From: Deltaproteobacteria bacterium
GTDB taxonomy: Bacteria > Desulfobacterota > Desulfobacteria > Desulfobacterales > BuS5
Length of the DNA: 11,525 nucleotides
Reading direction: 5' to 3'
Assembly (NCBI GenBank): GCA_021157555.1
Contig: JAGGWL010000201.1
Location: 1 to 11,525 of the forward strand
A model generated the notes under the pieces. It was given only the letters and a program-made list of their open reading frames with translations, had not been told where the DNA came from and searched no databases. How positions within the stretch are numbered: position 1 is the stretch's first letter; each line of letters begins with the position of its first letter. Shown piece after piece: positions 1-6,626 of this stretch. Made by a program: the position numbers and the translations under genes.

Positions 1-46
1 ATATTGATAGTCTGCGCCATGTGTGAGAGTCGGGCCGGGAAAAGCA

Positions 47-275
47 ACGGCACCTCACGATATCGCGCTGAAACAGTGCCAGTTAACTACATCGTAGACA
101 ACGCAAAAAGCATACCGGACAGTACTGGTAAATATTCAACTAACTCTAAAAACAATCAACGGTGCCGTCCAGGTTAGCAAATTGTCTTTTCTCACGTAGG
201 CATAGATCTACGGAGATGGGTAAAAAGCTTGGTTTTCCCCGTGTCTTTATGACTCTGTGAGAGTCATCTTTTTTT
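47..275 (+). ncRNA. Candidate structured RNA ending in an intrinsic terminator
   Basis: No convincing gene is visible here, but several inverted repeats nest. ACGGCACC (47-54) is a perfect complement of GGTGCCGT (161-168). Inside it, TGCCAGT (77-83) can pair with ACTGGTA (124-130, one G-U), and CTAC/GTAG (87-90/94-97) forms a small hairpin. A further hairpin spans 190-216, with four plus six pairs and one bulged A. The segment ends at a strong terminator (249-275). No known RNA class was recognised (tmRNA, RNase P, 6S and SRP features are absent), and an 8-bp repeat over this distance can arise by chance. Confidence 0.2.
249..275 (+). terminator. Rho-independent terminator
   Basis: ATGACTCT (249-256), loop GTG and AGAGTCAT (260-267) form a perfect 8-bp hairpin, followed one base later by a run of seven T. 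The T-run lies only on the plus-strand side, so it ends transcription entering from the left of the window or from within 1-248, and would not terminate minus-strand transcripts. Confidence 0.75.
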
Positions 276-292
276 CATTGTTAACCGAATAT

Positions 293-514
293 TTACCTTC
301 CCTTGGGGCCTTCAAGAACAACCATCAGCATGGTATTCATAACTGTTGAAAAAACAATAATAAATAATATTACAGATACTACAATGGACAAAAGACCTTG
401 TCTTTCCAGCATTTGGATAATGACTTGTTCTATTTCTTTCCATGTGTTAATTTTATATTCTGAAAATTTATTTTTCATCTCTCCGACGATTTTGTTGATA
501 ATGTCATCAGCTCG
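293..514 (-). pseudogene. Remnant of an FtsX/LolE-type ABC transporter permease
   Basis: Read on the minus strand, about 73 codons encode a hydrophilic stretch with INTWKEI, then a membrane helix (roughly IVVSVILFIIVFSTVMN) and the motif NTMLMVVLE. This order is typical of the end of the periplasmic domain and the second membrane helix of FtsX/MacB/LolCE permeases, where NTM-M-V-ER-REIG normally follows. Here the frame degenerates to GPKGR and stops at 293-295, exactly where the conserved cytoplasmic loop should begin. Upstream there is an in-frame TAA just before codon RAD. Such permeases are usually about 400 residues, so this is a fragment without the first helix and the last two. The best methionine inside it is at 476-478, but it is unlikely to be a real start. 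The right edge of the window carries a permease of the same broad family. Confidence 0.55.
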
Positions 515-848
515 TTATTTGGCAGAACGCCAGTATCTTTTCAATCGGCGGTTTGACATAAAAGCTATTTTACCAAAACTCTTTGCAGAATGTCCCAGTG
601 AGCCTCACTAATCATGTTACGTGGTTGCACTATAGTACGATCGGAAAATGGCTGCGTTCAGTTGAACTTTCGTGCTAATCAGGTATATTAATAAAGTGTA
701 TACGTATACGCATTGAATTGAATAAACATGCGATAAGAAAGAGAGAGATTCTTTTAGCAAGGTGTGGGGCAATCAGTGCGTAAGTAAATCCTCAATGAGC
801 AGGATGAAAATGCTTGATATGGTTTTCTATAATGGCTGAGAGAAAATA
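515..848. other. Gap without a recognisable gene upstream of the kinase
   Basis: No open frame here resembles a protein. On the minus strand the frame of the permease remnant continues upstream as a 14-codon stretch (MSNRRLKRYWRSAK) ending in a stop, of unknown origin. On the plus strand the stretch contains the promoter-like elements and palindrome listed separately, and a five-codon frame (832-849) whose TAA overlaps the kinase ATG as TAATG, which may be chance. Confidence 0.5.
662..709 (+). promoter_or_regulatory. Putative sigma-70 promoter with a 12-bp palindromic operator-like site
   Basis: TTGAAC (662-667) and TATATT (684-689), separated by 16 bases, resemble -35 and -10 elements facing the kinase gene. 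Close to the expected transcription start lies the perfect palindrome GTATACGTATAC (698-709), a plausible dimeric regulator site. The resulting leader would be about 150 bases. The assignment rests on motif similarity only, and AT-rich DNA yields such matches readily. Confidence 0.3.
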
Positions 849-2474
849 ATGAGTGTTAGTGAAAAAGTATCCACAACTATGGTATGGATAGCTCGATTTA
901 CAACAATGCAATTTACTAATATATCCAAGCAATTATTAAGTGTTAAGTTCTTTAAACAGAACAGAAGGACTTTTATTGTATGTCTGATTCTCTGGATGGT
1001 TATTAATATACCTGGCTTTTTTATTTATCGACGAAATATTGTGAACCTGAAAGATGACTTTTATCAAAAGGGAATATCTGCAACACAAATCCTGGCTAAA
1101 AAAGTCGGTCCTTTGCTGTTGGAAAAAGATATATTGTCTTTGAATGTTATTATTAGAGATATTGCCAAAAGAAAAAATATAGCTTTTGCAGCTATCCTTG
1201 ACCACAAAGATAAGGATGTTGCATACACTAATTCGGAGATGATTAATCGTCCTTTGACATTTATCCAAAATTTAAGACCATTTAGGACCATTGACAATGT
1301 TTTTATCGAGACGGGTAAAGGAGGACCTGACAACCTACAGCTCATTAACTTTTCCAAAGACGTCTTATTTTCTAAAGTTAAGATCGGTAAGGTGTATTAT
1401 GGGATGTTTTTAACTGGGCTTAACAATGCCTTAAGCAAATTCAGAACTATATTTTTGTCTGTGTTTTTTGCCAGTACAATAGTTCTATCTGCGGTTTTAT
1501 TCCTCATGGATCGTAGCTCTCGGGCAAAGGCAATAAAAAATCAAAAAGAATCCAAAAGTATAACAAATATCGGTCCTTATTTGCTGCGTGAAAAAATTGC
1601 AGAGGGTGGTATGGCCGAGCTGTTTCTGGCTGACTATGTTCGTGAAGATGGTTTTCGGCGAACACTTGCGGTTAAAAAAATACTTCCTCACCTGGCTGAA
1701 AATAAAGATTTTATTAACATGTTCATTCGTGAGGCCAGGCTTGCGGCGCTACTTCGGCATCCCAATGTTATCCAAATTCTTGATTTTGGTAAGATTAAGA
1801 ATGTTTATTTCATTGCAATGGAATATATTGATGGAAAGAACCTGGCCGAGATCATTGCTCAAATTAAAGAACCGCTCCCGGTTGATTTGGCAATTTTTCT
1901 TATGCTGAAAATTACTGCCGGTTTGCATTATTCCCATACCAAAAAAAATGATGTAACAGGAGAGCCGTTAAATATTGTCCACCGAGATATCACCCCCCAG
2001 AATTTATTAATTTCATATCAAGGCGAAGTGAAAATCACTGATTTTGGTATCTCCAAAGCAAGGTCTGAACCGAGTTTTACTGAGGCTGGTGTCATTAAAG
2101 GAAAGTTGTCTTATTTGTCTCCAGAACAGGCACTGGGGCAAGAAGTAACTTGCCAAACTGATATCTATGCTTTGGGACTTGTTTTTTATGAAATGCTTTC
2201 CGGCACGAAGGTATACCAATTTAGCGATAATATAGATGCCATCCGATCCATTCCGGAGAAAGAGATTCCCCCTTTGCTGAGTGTGAGGCCGGATATTCCT
2301 GATGAGTTAAACATTATTGTGATGAAATGCCTGGAAAAAAATTTAAAGCTAAGGTATCAAGTCGTACAAGACATTCATGATGATCTGATGAAATTGAAAA
2401 GTAAATTGAAAATTGTTTACGATGTAGATCATCTCGCAAATTTCATGAAGATGAATTTTGATAAAATAAACTAA
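849..2474 (+). CDS. Membrane Ser/Thr protein kinase with N-terminal extracytoplasmic sensor
   Basis: A 541-residue Hanks-type kinase. Membrane helices at about 41-60 and 201-220 enclose a roughly 140-residue extracytoplasmic segment that resembles the single sensor domains of histidine kinases and chemoreceptors (family not assigned). The cytoplasmic kinase domain spans about 242-515 and looks active: glycine loop EGGMAE (252-257), ATP-anchoring K276 (AVKK), alpha-C E295, HRDITPQN with D380 and N385, DFG at 398-400, and SPE at 424-426. ATG 849 is the first possible start after an in-frame stop at 837-839 and follows a weak GAGAGA site. There are no PASTA, TPR or WD repeats after the kinase. 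The PP2C gene begins 44 bases downstream, suggesting a kinase/phosphatase pair phosphorylating envelope or cytoplasmic targets. Family assignment is secure, while ligand and substrates are unknown. Confidence 0.95.
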   Translation: MSVSEKVSTTMVWIARFTTMQFTNISKQLLSVKFFKQNRRTFIVCLILWMVINIPGFFIYRRNIVNLKDDFYQKGISATQILAKKVGPLLLEKDILSLNVIIRDIAKRKNIAFAAILDHKDKDVAYTNSEMINRPLTFIQNLRPFRTIDNVFIETGKGGPDNLQLINFSKDVLFSKVKIGKVYYGMFLTGLNNALSKFRTIFLSVFFASTIVLSAVLFLMDRSSRAKAIKNQKESKSITNIGPYLLREKIAEGGMAELFLADYVREDGFRRTLAVKKILPHLAENKDFINMFIREARLAALLRHPNVIQILDFGKIKNVYFIAMEYIDGKNLAEIIAQIKEPLPVDLAIFLMLKITAGLHYSHTKKNDVTGEPLNIVHRDITPQNLLISYQGEVKITDFGISKARSEPSFTEAGVIKGKLSYLSPEQALGQEVTCQTDIYALGLVFYEMLSGTKVYQFSDNIDAIRSIPEKEIPPLLSVRPDIPDELNIIVMKCLEKNLKLRYQVVQDIHDDLMKLKSKLKIVYDVDHLANFMKMNFDKIN

Positions 2475-2518
2475 AAAAAAATGAATAGGTATTCAGTCCC
2501 AATCTCTGGTTGTTGACA

Positions 2519-3322
2519 ATGGTTATGGCAAAAATAAATTACTTTGGAAAAACAGATAGCGGGCTTGTGCGCCCAAATAACGAAGATACATTTCTCATTA
2601 AACCTGGCATGGGATTCTGCGTCGTGGCAGATGGTATGGGTGGTGCTGCCGCTGGAGAACTTGCCAGCCGGATATTTGCCGAAACTGCTTTGGATGTTTT
2701 TTTGAGAGCAGAAGGGCGATTTGAAACAGAAATTCAGGGGCAGACCCAAATAACCATAGAGAATAGTGATGATGTAACAATAATTAGATCTGAAACAGAA
2801 ATTCCTAAACGAGTCCAAACAATTTTTACCCTGGCCAATAAGAGAATTCTTGATCATGTCAAAAAAACGCCCCAGCACAAGGGCATGGGTTGTACCGCAG
2901 AGTTGATTGCGTTTTATGACGATAATTTTGTCCTTGGACATTTGGGAGACAGCCGAATCTATCGTATCCAAAATGGCAAATTAAAACAGCTCACCAAAGA
3001 TCATTCTCTTGTACAAGATCAGATCGATCAGGGTCTGATATCCCCCGAGGAAGCCCGGAATCATTCATTGCGCAATGTTATTACACGCGCAGTTGGAATT
3101 GATAAAAGGTGTAATATCGATATGTTAGGAGGGAAAATAAGTTCAGGAGATCTGTTTCTCCTTTGTTCGGACGGCCTGACCGATATGGTCGATGATAATC
3201 TGATCTACAAGGTTCTTTCTTCTTCTATGGACTTGTCTCAAAAAGCTGAAAAACTTGTTGAAATGGCTAACTCTGCCGGGGGTAGGGATAATGTTACAGT
3301 GGTTCTAGCTGAAATATTGTGA
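2519..3322 (+). CDS. PP2C-family protein serine/threonine phosphatase
   Basis: A soluble PP2C/PrpC-type metal-dependent phosphatase of about 267 residues, probably reversing the upstream kinase. All signature motifs are present in order: RPNNED near the start, VVADGMGG, GCTAE, GHLGDSR-YR, LTKDHS, RNVITRAVG, CSDGLTD and GGRDNVTVVL, so the metal-binding aspartates are kept. An acidic and polar insertion of about 30 residues (2700-2800) follows the second motif and is longer than in compact bacterial PP2Cs. The start is uncertain: TTG 2510, ATG 2519 and ATG 2525 are in frame, with a stop upstream at 2486-2488 and no clear Shine-Dalgarno site for any of them. An 11-codon frame (2481-2516) ends two bases before ATG 2519 and might couple translation. 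A hairpin just downstream may end the kinase/phosphatase transcript. Confidence 0.95.
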   Translation: MVMAKINYFGKTDSGLVRPNNEDTFLIKPGMGFCVVADGMGGAAAGELASRIFAETALDVFLRAEGRFETEIQGQTQITIENSDDVTIIRSETEIPKRVQTIFTLANKRILDHVKKTPQHKGMGCTAELIAFYDDNFVLGHLGDSRIYRIQNGKLKQLTKDHSLVQDQIDQGLISPEEARNHSLRNVITRAVGIDKRCNIDMLGGKISSGDLFLLCSDGLTDMVDDNLIYKVLSSSMDLSQKAEKLVEMANSAGGRDNVTVVLAEIL

Positions 3323-3325
3323 GCA

Positions 3326-3386
3326 AAAAAGAAGATCATTCCCTCTTAGTCGTACTTTCATTGACACAGAGGGGGTAATCTTTTTC
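3326..3386 (+). terminator. Possible terminator after the kinase/phosphatase pair
   Basis: The arm GAAGATCATTCCCTCT (3331-3346) is largely complementary to AGAGGGGGTAATCTTTTTC (from 3368), with a few mismatches and a loop of about 21 bases. A-rich sequence precedes it and a short T-run lies in the right arm. The long loop and imperfect stem weaken the call. Confidence 0.4.
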
Positions 3387-3530
3387 TGATCCGTTAACCT
3401 CGGGGAGGCCCCAGATATAAATACGGGACGTGAAGGCTTTTATTGCCACCATGAAAAGTTTCCGCAAACTATCATTAAAGTGAAGTCAACGACCATCGGC
3501 AGCACTGGTGGTTTAACGAGATTAATTATT

Positions 3531-4643
3531 ATGAAAAAAAAAGTATTTGTCTGGATGATTGTGTTTCTATTGGTAGTATCTGGTGGCTGCGCTACGATGA
3601 AAGACAAAACACGGGTTCAGACATATATACAAAATGGGCAAAATTATGAAAGTCAAGGCAATCTAGTACAAGCCTTGAAACAGTTTAAACTGGCTCTCAC
3701 CGTGGATCCCCGGGACAAAGAGGCTATAGAGAGAAGTAATCGGCTAGAAAAAAAGATGCATGTGCTGGCGGAAGAAAACTATCGGCAAGGTTTGAAATTG
3801 CGTAACAAGGGGAAATATGAATTAGCCCGTCGTAAGTTTTCAAAAACATTGGAGCTTCAGCCAGACCATTCCGGAGCATTAAGAGCGATTAGATTCAGAA
3901 AGCAGGTCCACTGGGAAAAGTTTATTGTACACACGATCAAGCCGGGTGAAAGCCTTTCAACTGTGGCGGATATTTATTACGGGGATTATAAAAAGTTTCC
4001 TATTATAGCAGAATTTAATAACATGTCTGATGCAACAAAGGTAACAGTTGGTCAAAAAATTAAAGTTCCTGAAATAGCAGGACCGTTATCTTTCCCAAAC
4101 AAGCAGAATGTTGAGGCTGAATGTGTAAAGATATCTGATTCGATAGGCATGGAACAGAAGATAAAACAAGAGCAGGTGGGGATAATAGGAAAGGATGAAG
4201 GCCGGGAAGAAAGTGTTGAACAAGTGCAATGCCAGGCCGCTATTGCCAAATTTATTAAAGCGTTAAATGTAAATCCTGATGATAAAATTGTTCTCGCAAA
4301 TCTCTCCTCTACTTATTTTCGATATGGTATTATTCTGTTTGAAAAAAAAGATTATCAGGAGGCGGAGAAAAAATTCAAAGCATCTTATAGATATAATAAT
4401 AACTGTCGGAAATGTCAGGACTATATCAAAAGAAGCCGAGAAACTTATAAAAAAATACATTATAATAGGGGTCTGTCGAACTTTGGAAAACAACAATTGC
4501 CCGAGGCTATTAGGGAATGGAAATTAGTTTATGTCGTTGATTCAAAATACAAAGAGGTGGAAGAAAATATTAAAAAAGCTAAAAGTCTCTTGGAGAGACT
4601 GGAACAAATAAAAAGTGGTTTACATGAACCACAGACCGAGTAA
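3531..4643 (+). CDS. TPR/LysM lipoprotein
   Basis: About 370 residues starting at ATG 3531 (MKKKVF). A GTG 17 codons upstream is in frame, but ATG 3531 puts the signal peptide at the N-terminus. A hydrophobic core followed by VSGGC gives a lipobox-like site with Cys20, so a lipid-anchored envelope protein is expected, although Ser at -3 is not the commonest residue. Two TPR-like units (about 30-61 and 78-113), a LysM domain (about 132-181, with VHTIKPGESLSTVA, an NN motif and VGQKIKVPE), a polar linker and two or more TPR-like units (about 262-343) follow. LysM domains bind glycan such as peptidoglycan, and TPRs bind proteins, so a scaffold at the cell wall is inferred. It lies between the phosphatase and the cNMP/pseudokinase gene on the same strand, which suggests a shared role but does not prove one. 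Confidence 0.88.
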   Translation: MKKKVFVWMIVFLLVVSGGCATMKDKTRVQTYIQNGQNYESQGNLVQALKQFKLALTVDPRDKEAIERSNRLEKKMHVLAEENYRQGLKLRNKGKYELARRKFSKTLELQPDHSGALRAIRFRKQVHWEKFIVHTIKPGESLSTVADIYYGDYKKFPIIAEFNNMSDATKVTVGQKIKVPEIAGPLSFPNKQNVEAECVKISDSIGMEQKIKQEQVGIIGKDEGREESVEQVQCQAAIAKFIKALNVNPDDKIVLANLSSTYFRYGIILFEKKDYQEAEKKFKASYRYNNNCRKCQDYIKRSRETYKKIHYNRGLSNFGKQQLPEAIREWKLVYVVDSKYKEVEENIKKAKSLLERLEQIKSGLHEPQTE

Positions 4644-4719
4644 TATCTAAATTGAGCGATTCTGCTTTATGATGACAAAATATAGTGAGAGGTAAAGCCT
4701 GCAATCGAGCCACTTCGCG

Positions 4720-4819
4720 CCTTGCACTTGAATAAAATTTTCTTTTTTGCAAGTACCTCCTTTGTGCAGGGGTAATTTTGTTTAAAATAATAAAAGTCAG
4801 GAATGTTGAAGGAGGAGGG
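4720..4819 (+). promoter_or_regulatory. Leader with possible sequestration of the ribosome-binding site
   Basis: ACCTCCTTT (4755-4763) is identical to the anti-Shine-Dalgarno tail of 16S rRNA. Its CCTCCTT (4756-4762) is a perfect 7-bp complement of AAGGAGG (4809-4815), the ribosome-binding site of the next gene, with two further G-U pairs. Competing pairings exist upstream: CCTTGCAC (4720-4727) with GTGCAGGG (4764-4771), and CTTGCA (4721-4726) with TGCAAG (4748-4753). This layout could switch translation on and off, but a 7-bp match is short. Confidence 0.3.
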
Positions 4820-4823
4820 AAAT

Positions 4824-6038
4824 ATGGAGAGCCATGATTTTATTTTACGAGAAGAAATTAGTAAAGGCCTGACACCTGAAGCTTTAAAGATTTTTCTTGC
4901 CTCCATGGAAGAAAAAAGATTTAAAGCTGGTGAGAGACTTATCACCAGAGGAGAAAAAGGGGACAAACTTTTTATCATCCAAGATGGTACATGTAGCGTG
5001 ATTATTGAAAAGGATGGCAAGGCCTATCCCATTGTTTCACTTAAGTCGGGAGATTTCGCTGGAGAGATGGCTCTCATTACAGGAGAGCCTCGCACTGCAC
5101 ATGTGGATGCCGAAACTGATGTAGTAGTGGCGGAAATTAGCCGTGAGAAATTCGATGCCGTTTGTGATGATCATCCATCTTTGAGGGAAATTCTTTCGGA
5201 AATTGTTCAAGAAAATATTTTTTCTTCGATTTTCAAGGAACAAAGGGAAGTAGGAAAATATAGCATACAGGATATTCTGGGAAAAGGTGCCATGAGCACT
5301 GTCTATAAGGGAGTTCACAGGTATCTTAATATGCCTGTTGTCATAAAAGTGCTTAGGCACGACATGGCCATGAATCCTGATTTTTACAATAAATTCAAAA
5401 AAGACGCTATGAAGATACTCCAGTTGAATCACGATAATATTGTGACGGTCTTCGATATTGCAAGTCTTTATAGAACTATTTTTATCTTTAGAGAATATTT
5501 GGAAGGAGAACCCCTACATAAAATCCTCGATAAAATGCCACGACAGCCATTGAATAGAGTCATCGAATTTTTACTGCAAATCTGTTCAGGTCTGGCCTAC
5601 TCTCATAAACATGGCCTTATCCATCAGGGCATAAAACCAAGCAATATTTTTATTTTGCCAAACGACCAGGTAAAACTTATCGATTTTGGATTGGCCTTCC
5701 CCAGGTGGGCAATTGATACATCTCTTGGTAAAATGGTGCAGTATATGTCACCCGAACAAATTGCCGGGGAGCGCCTGGATGAGAGAACCGATATCTATTC
5801 ACTTGGAATCACGGCGTTTGAGATGATCACCGGTGAAAGACCTGTTCCAGACCATGATATCGATAAGTCCATAGAAATGCATGCTATTCAAGAGATTCCA
5901 GACCCACGTTCGTTACGTGCGGAGCTTCCGGATGGACTCTGTCGAGTAGTCATTAAGGCATCTAAAAAGAATCCGGATAAAAGATACCAGAATGTTTCGG
6001 AAATTATAAGTGACCTCAAAGCCATTGCAGGAAAATAG
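4824..6038 (+). CDS. Cyclic-nucleotide-binding domain fused to a predicted pseudokinase
   Basis: A 404-residue soluble protein. ATG 4824 is preceded by a strong GGAGGAGGG at 4811-4819, so the in-frame ATG at 4803 is rejected. Residues about 16-125 form a CRP/PKA-type cNMP-binding domain with a phosphate-binding cassette GDFAGEMAL...EPRTA, including the conserved Glu81 and Arg90. A Ser/Thr kinase fold follows (about 145-404): GKGAMSTV glycine loop, K175 in VVIK, DFG at 287-289, SPE and DIYSLG. Two key positions deviate. HRD-K-N reads HQGIKPSN (267-274), so the catalytic aspartate is glycine, and the alpha-C glutamate is aspartate (KKDAMKI, D194). ATP may still bind, but phosphotransfer is unlikely. 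A cNMP-controlled pseudokinase that docks onto or modulates an active kinase, perhaps the one at 849, is inferred. Confidence 0.93.
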   Translation: MESHDFILREEISKGLTPEALKIFLASMEEKRFKAGERLITRGEKGDKLFIIQDGTCSVIIEKDGKAYPIVSLKSGDFAGEMALITGEPRTAHVDAETDVVVAEISREKFDAVCDDHPSLREILSEIVQENIFSSIFKEQREVGKYSIQDILGKGAMSTVYKGVHRYLNMPVVIKVLRHDMAMNPDFYNKFKKDAMKILQLNHDNIVTVFDIASLYRTIFIFREYLEGEPLHKILDKMPRQPLNRVIEFLLQICSGLAYSHKHGLIHQGIKPSNIFILPNDQVKLIDFGLAFPRWAIDTSLGKMVQYMSPEQIAGERLDERTDIYSLGITAFEMITGERPVPDHDIDKSIEMHAIQEIPDPRSLRAELPDGLCRVVIKASKKNPDKRYQNVSEIISDLKAIAGK

Positions 6039-6626
6039 CAGATTAGGGGCTATCAGTATGCAAACAGTATAAACTTGTTCTAATGTCCAGGTTGTTGGTG
6101 CCATTGCCGGTATAATGAGGACCCTGTATGAAGCCATTTATGAAGGTATTCCCTGCTAAAAAACTTGCAAATAACAGAAACTATGTGTATTGTGGCCAAG
6201 TGTGCTTGTTGAGTCTTGACGAGCAAGCATACCCATCACCAAGATCATGACAGCCTCAGTAATATCATAGTCAGCGGTATGCCCCCGCTTGATGGAGATG
6301 ATATGTTTAAGAGTGTTAGAGAGCTGCAACTTGTCCGAAACCTCCCCGAGATGAACAATTCCGACATTTCCAGTAAGATTTTTAGCGGTAAATTTGACTC
6401 GAAATTTTCCCATCACTTAAGTGTCTCTGCAATCGTTTTAATTGAGGCATGCTATAACATGTTTTTAGCAAGATGCAATACTTTATGAAGTTTTTATTGC
6501 CACTTTTAAGTACCACATACAGTCTGTTTAACGCATGAAACCATTATATATTGCGGTCAAAATTCTAAAGACGGATTTTTTGTGAAACTAACAAGTATGG
6601 ACACTTTGATTTTTTGGAGATAAAAT
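6039..6626. other. Gap holding a transposase remnant
   Basis: Apart from the minus-strand transposase fragment listed separately, no supported gene is seen. A weak hairpin ATAGC/GCTAT (6035-6053) follows the pseudokinase stop without a T-run. TGCTTG and CAAGCA form a small inverted repeat close to the point where transposase similarity ends (about 6205-6228). The part from 6417 to 6626 is very AT-rich and leads into the next gene. No insertion-sequence ends could be delimited. Confidence 0.5.
6156..6416 (-). pseudogene. N-terminal remnant of an IS1380-like transposase
   Basis: The minus-strand frame starts at ATG 6413 (or GTG 6416). For about 65 residues it resembles the N-terminus of IS1380-type DDE transposases: FRVKFTAKNLTGNVGIVHLGE, then a polar stretch and DYDITEAVMILVMGMLA. 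Those proteins have over 400 residues, with a similar start of the form F-T---LTG-AG---LGE. Similarity ends near 6222 and about 22 unrelated codons precede the stop, so the catalytic domain is absent. The recognition is by memory of the family pattern, and an HMM search would settle it. It marks an old insertion or deletion between the signalling and transport blocks. Confidence 0.5.

Noticed and set aside
1..177. Plus-strand frame open from the left edge to a stop at 175-177
   Set aside because: The roughly 58 residues match no family I recognise, have no domain-like pattern, and a stretch of this length can be open by chance.
127..297. 11-bp inverted repeat GGTAAATATTC (127-137) and GAATATTTACC (287-297)
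   Set aside because: In an AT-rich window of this size several exact 11-mers are expected by chance, and nothing else marks these as element ends.
303..611. Plus-strand frame of about 100 codons
   Set aside because: It lies antisense to the permease remnant, and the minus-strand reading shows clear family motifs while this one does not.
832..851. Five-codon frame with TAATG overlap at the kinase start
   Set aside because: Too short to support as a leader peptide, with no convincing ribosome-binding site of its own.
2471..2971. Minus-strand frame of 166 codons
   Set aside because: It is fully antisense to the PP2C phosphatase, which has all family motifs on the plus strand.
3387..3530. Possible riboswitch (c-di-GMP-I-like) before the TPR/LysM lipoprotein, suggested by GGGAC and GC-rich hairpins
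   Set aside because: The conserved c-di-GMP-I core and tetraloop pairing could not be found, and only short hairpins and a distant CCACCA/TGGTGG pairing are present.
6035..6053. Hairpin ATAGC/GCTAT as a terminator after the pseudokinase
   Set aside because: The stem is only five pairs and no T-run follows.
6216..6488. Plus-strand frame of about 90 codons
   Set aside because: It is the antisense shadow of the transposase-like fragment and has no recognisable features.
3438..6503. Shared 12-mer TTTTATTGCCAC at 3438-3449 and 6492-6503
   Set aside because: The match does not extend and is within chance expectation for AT-rich DNA.
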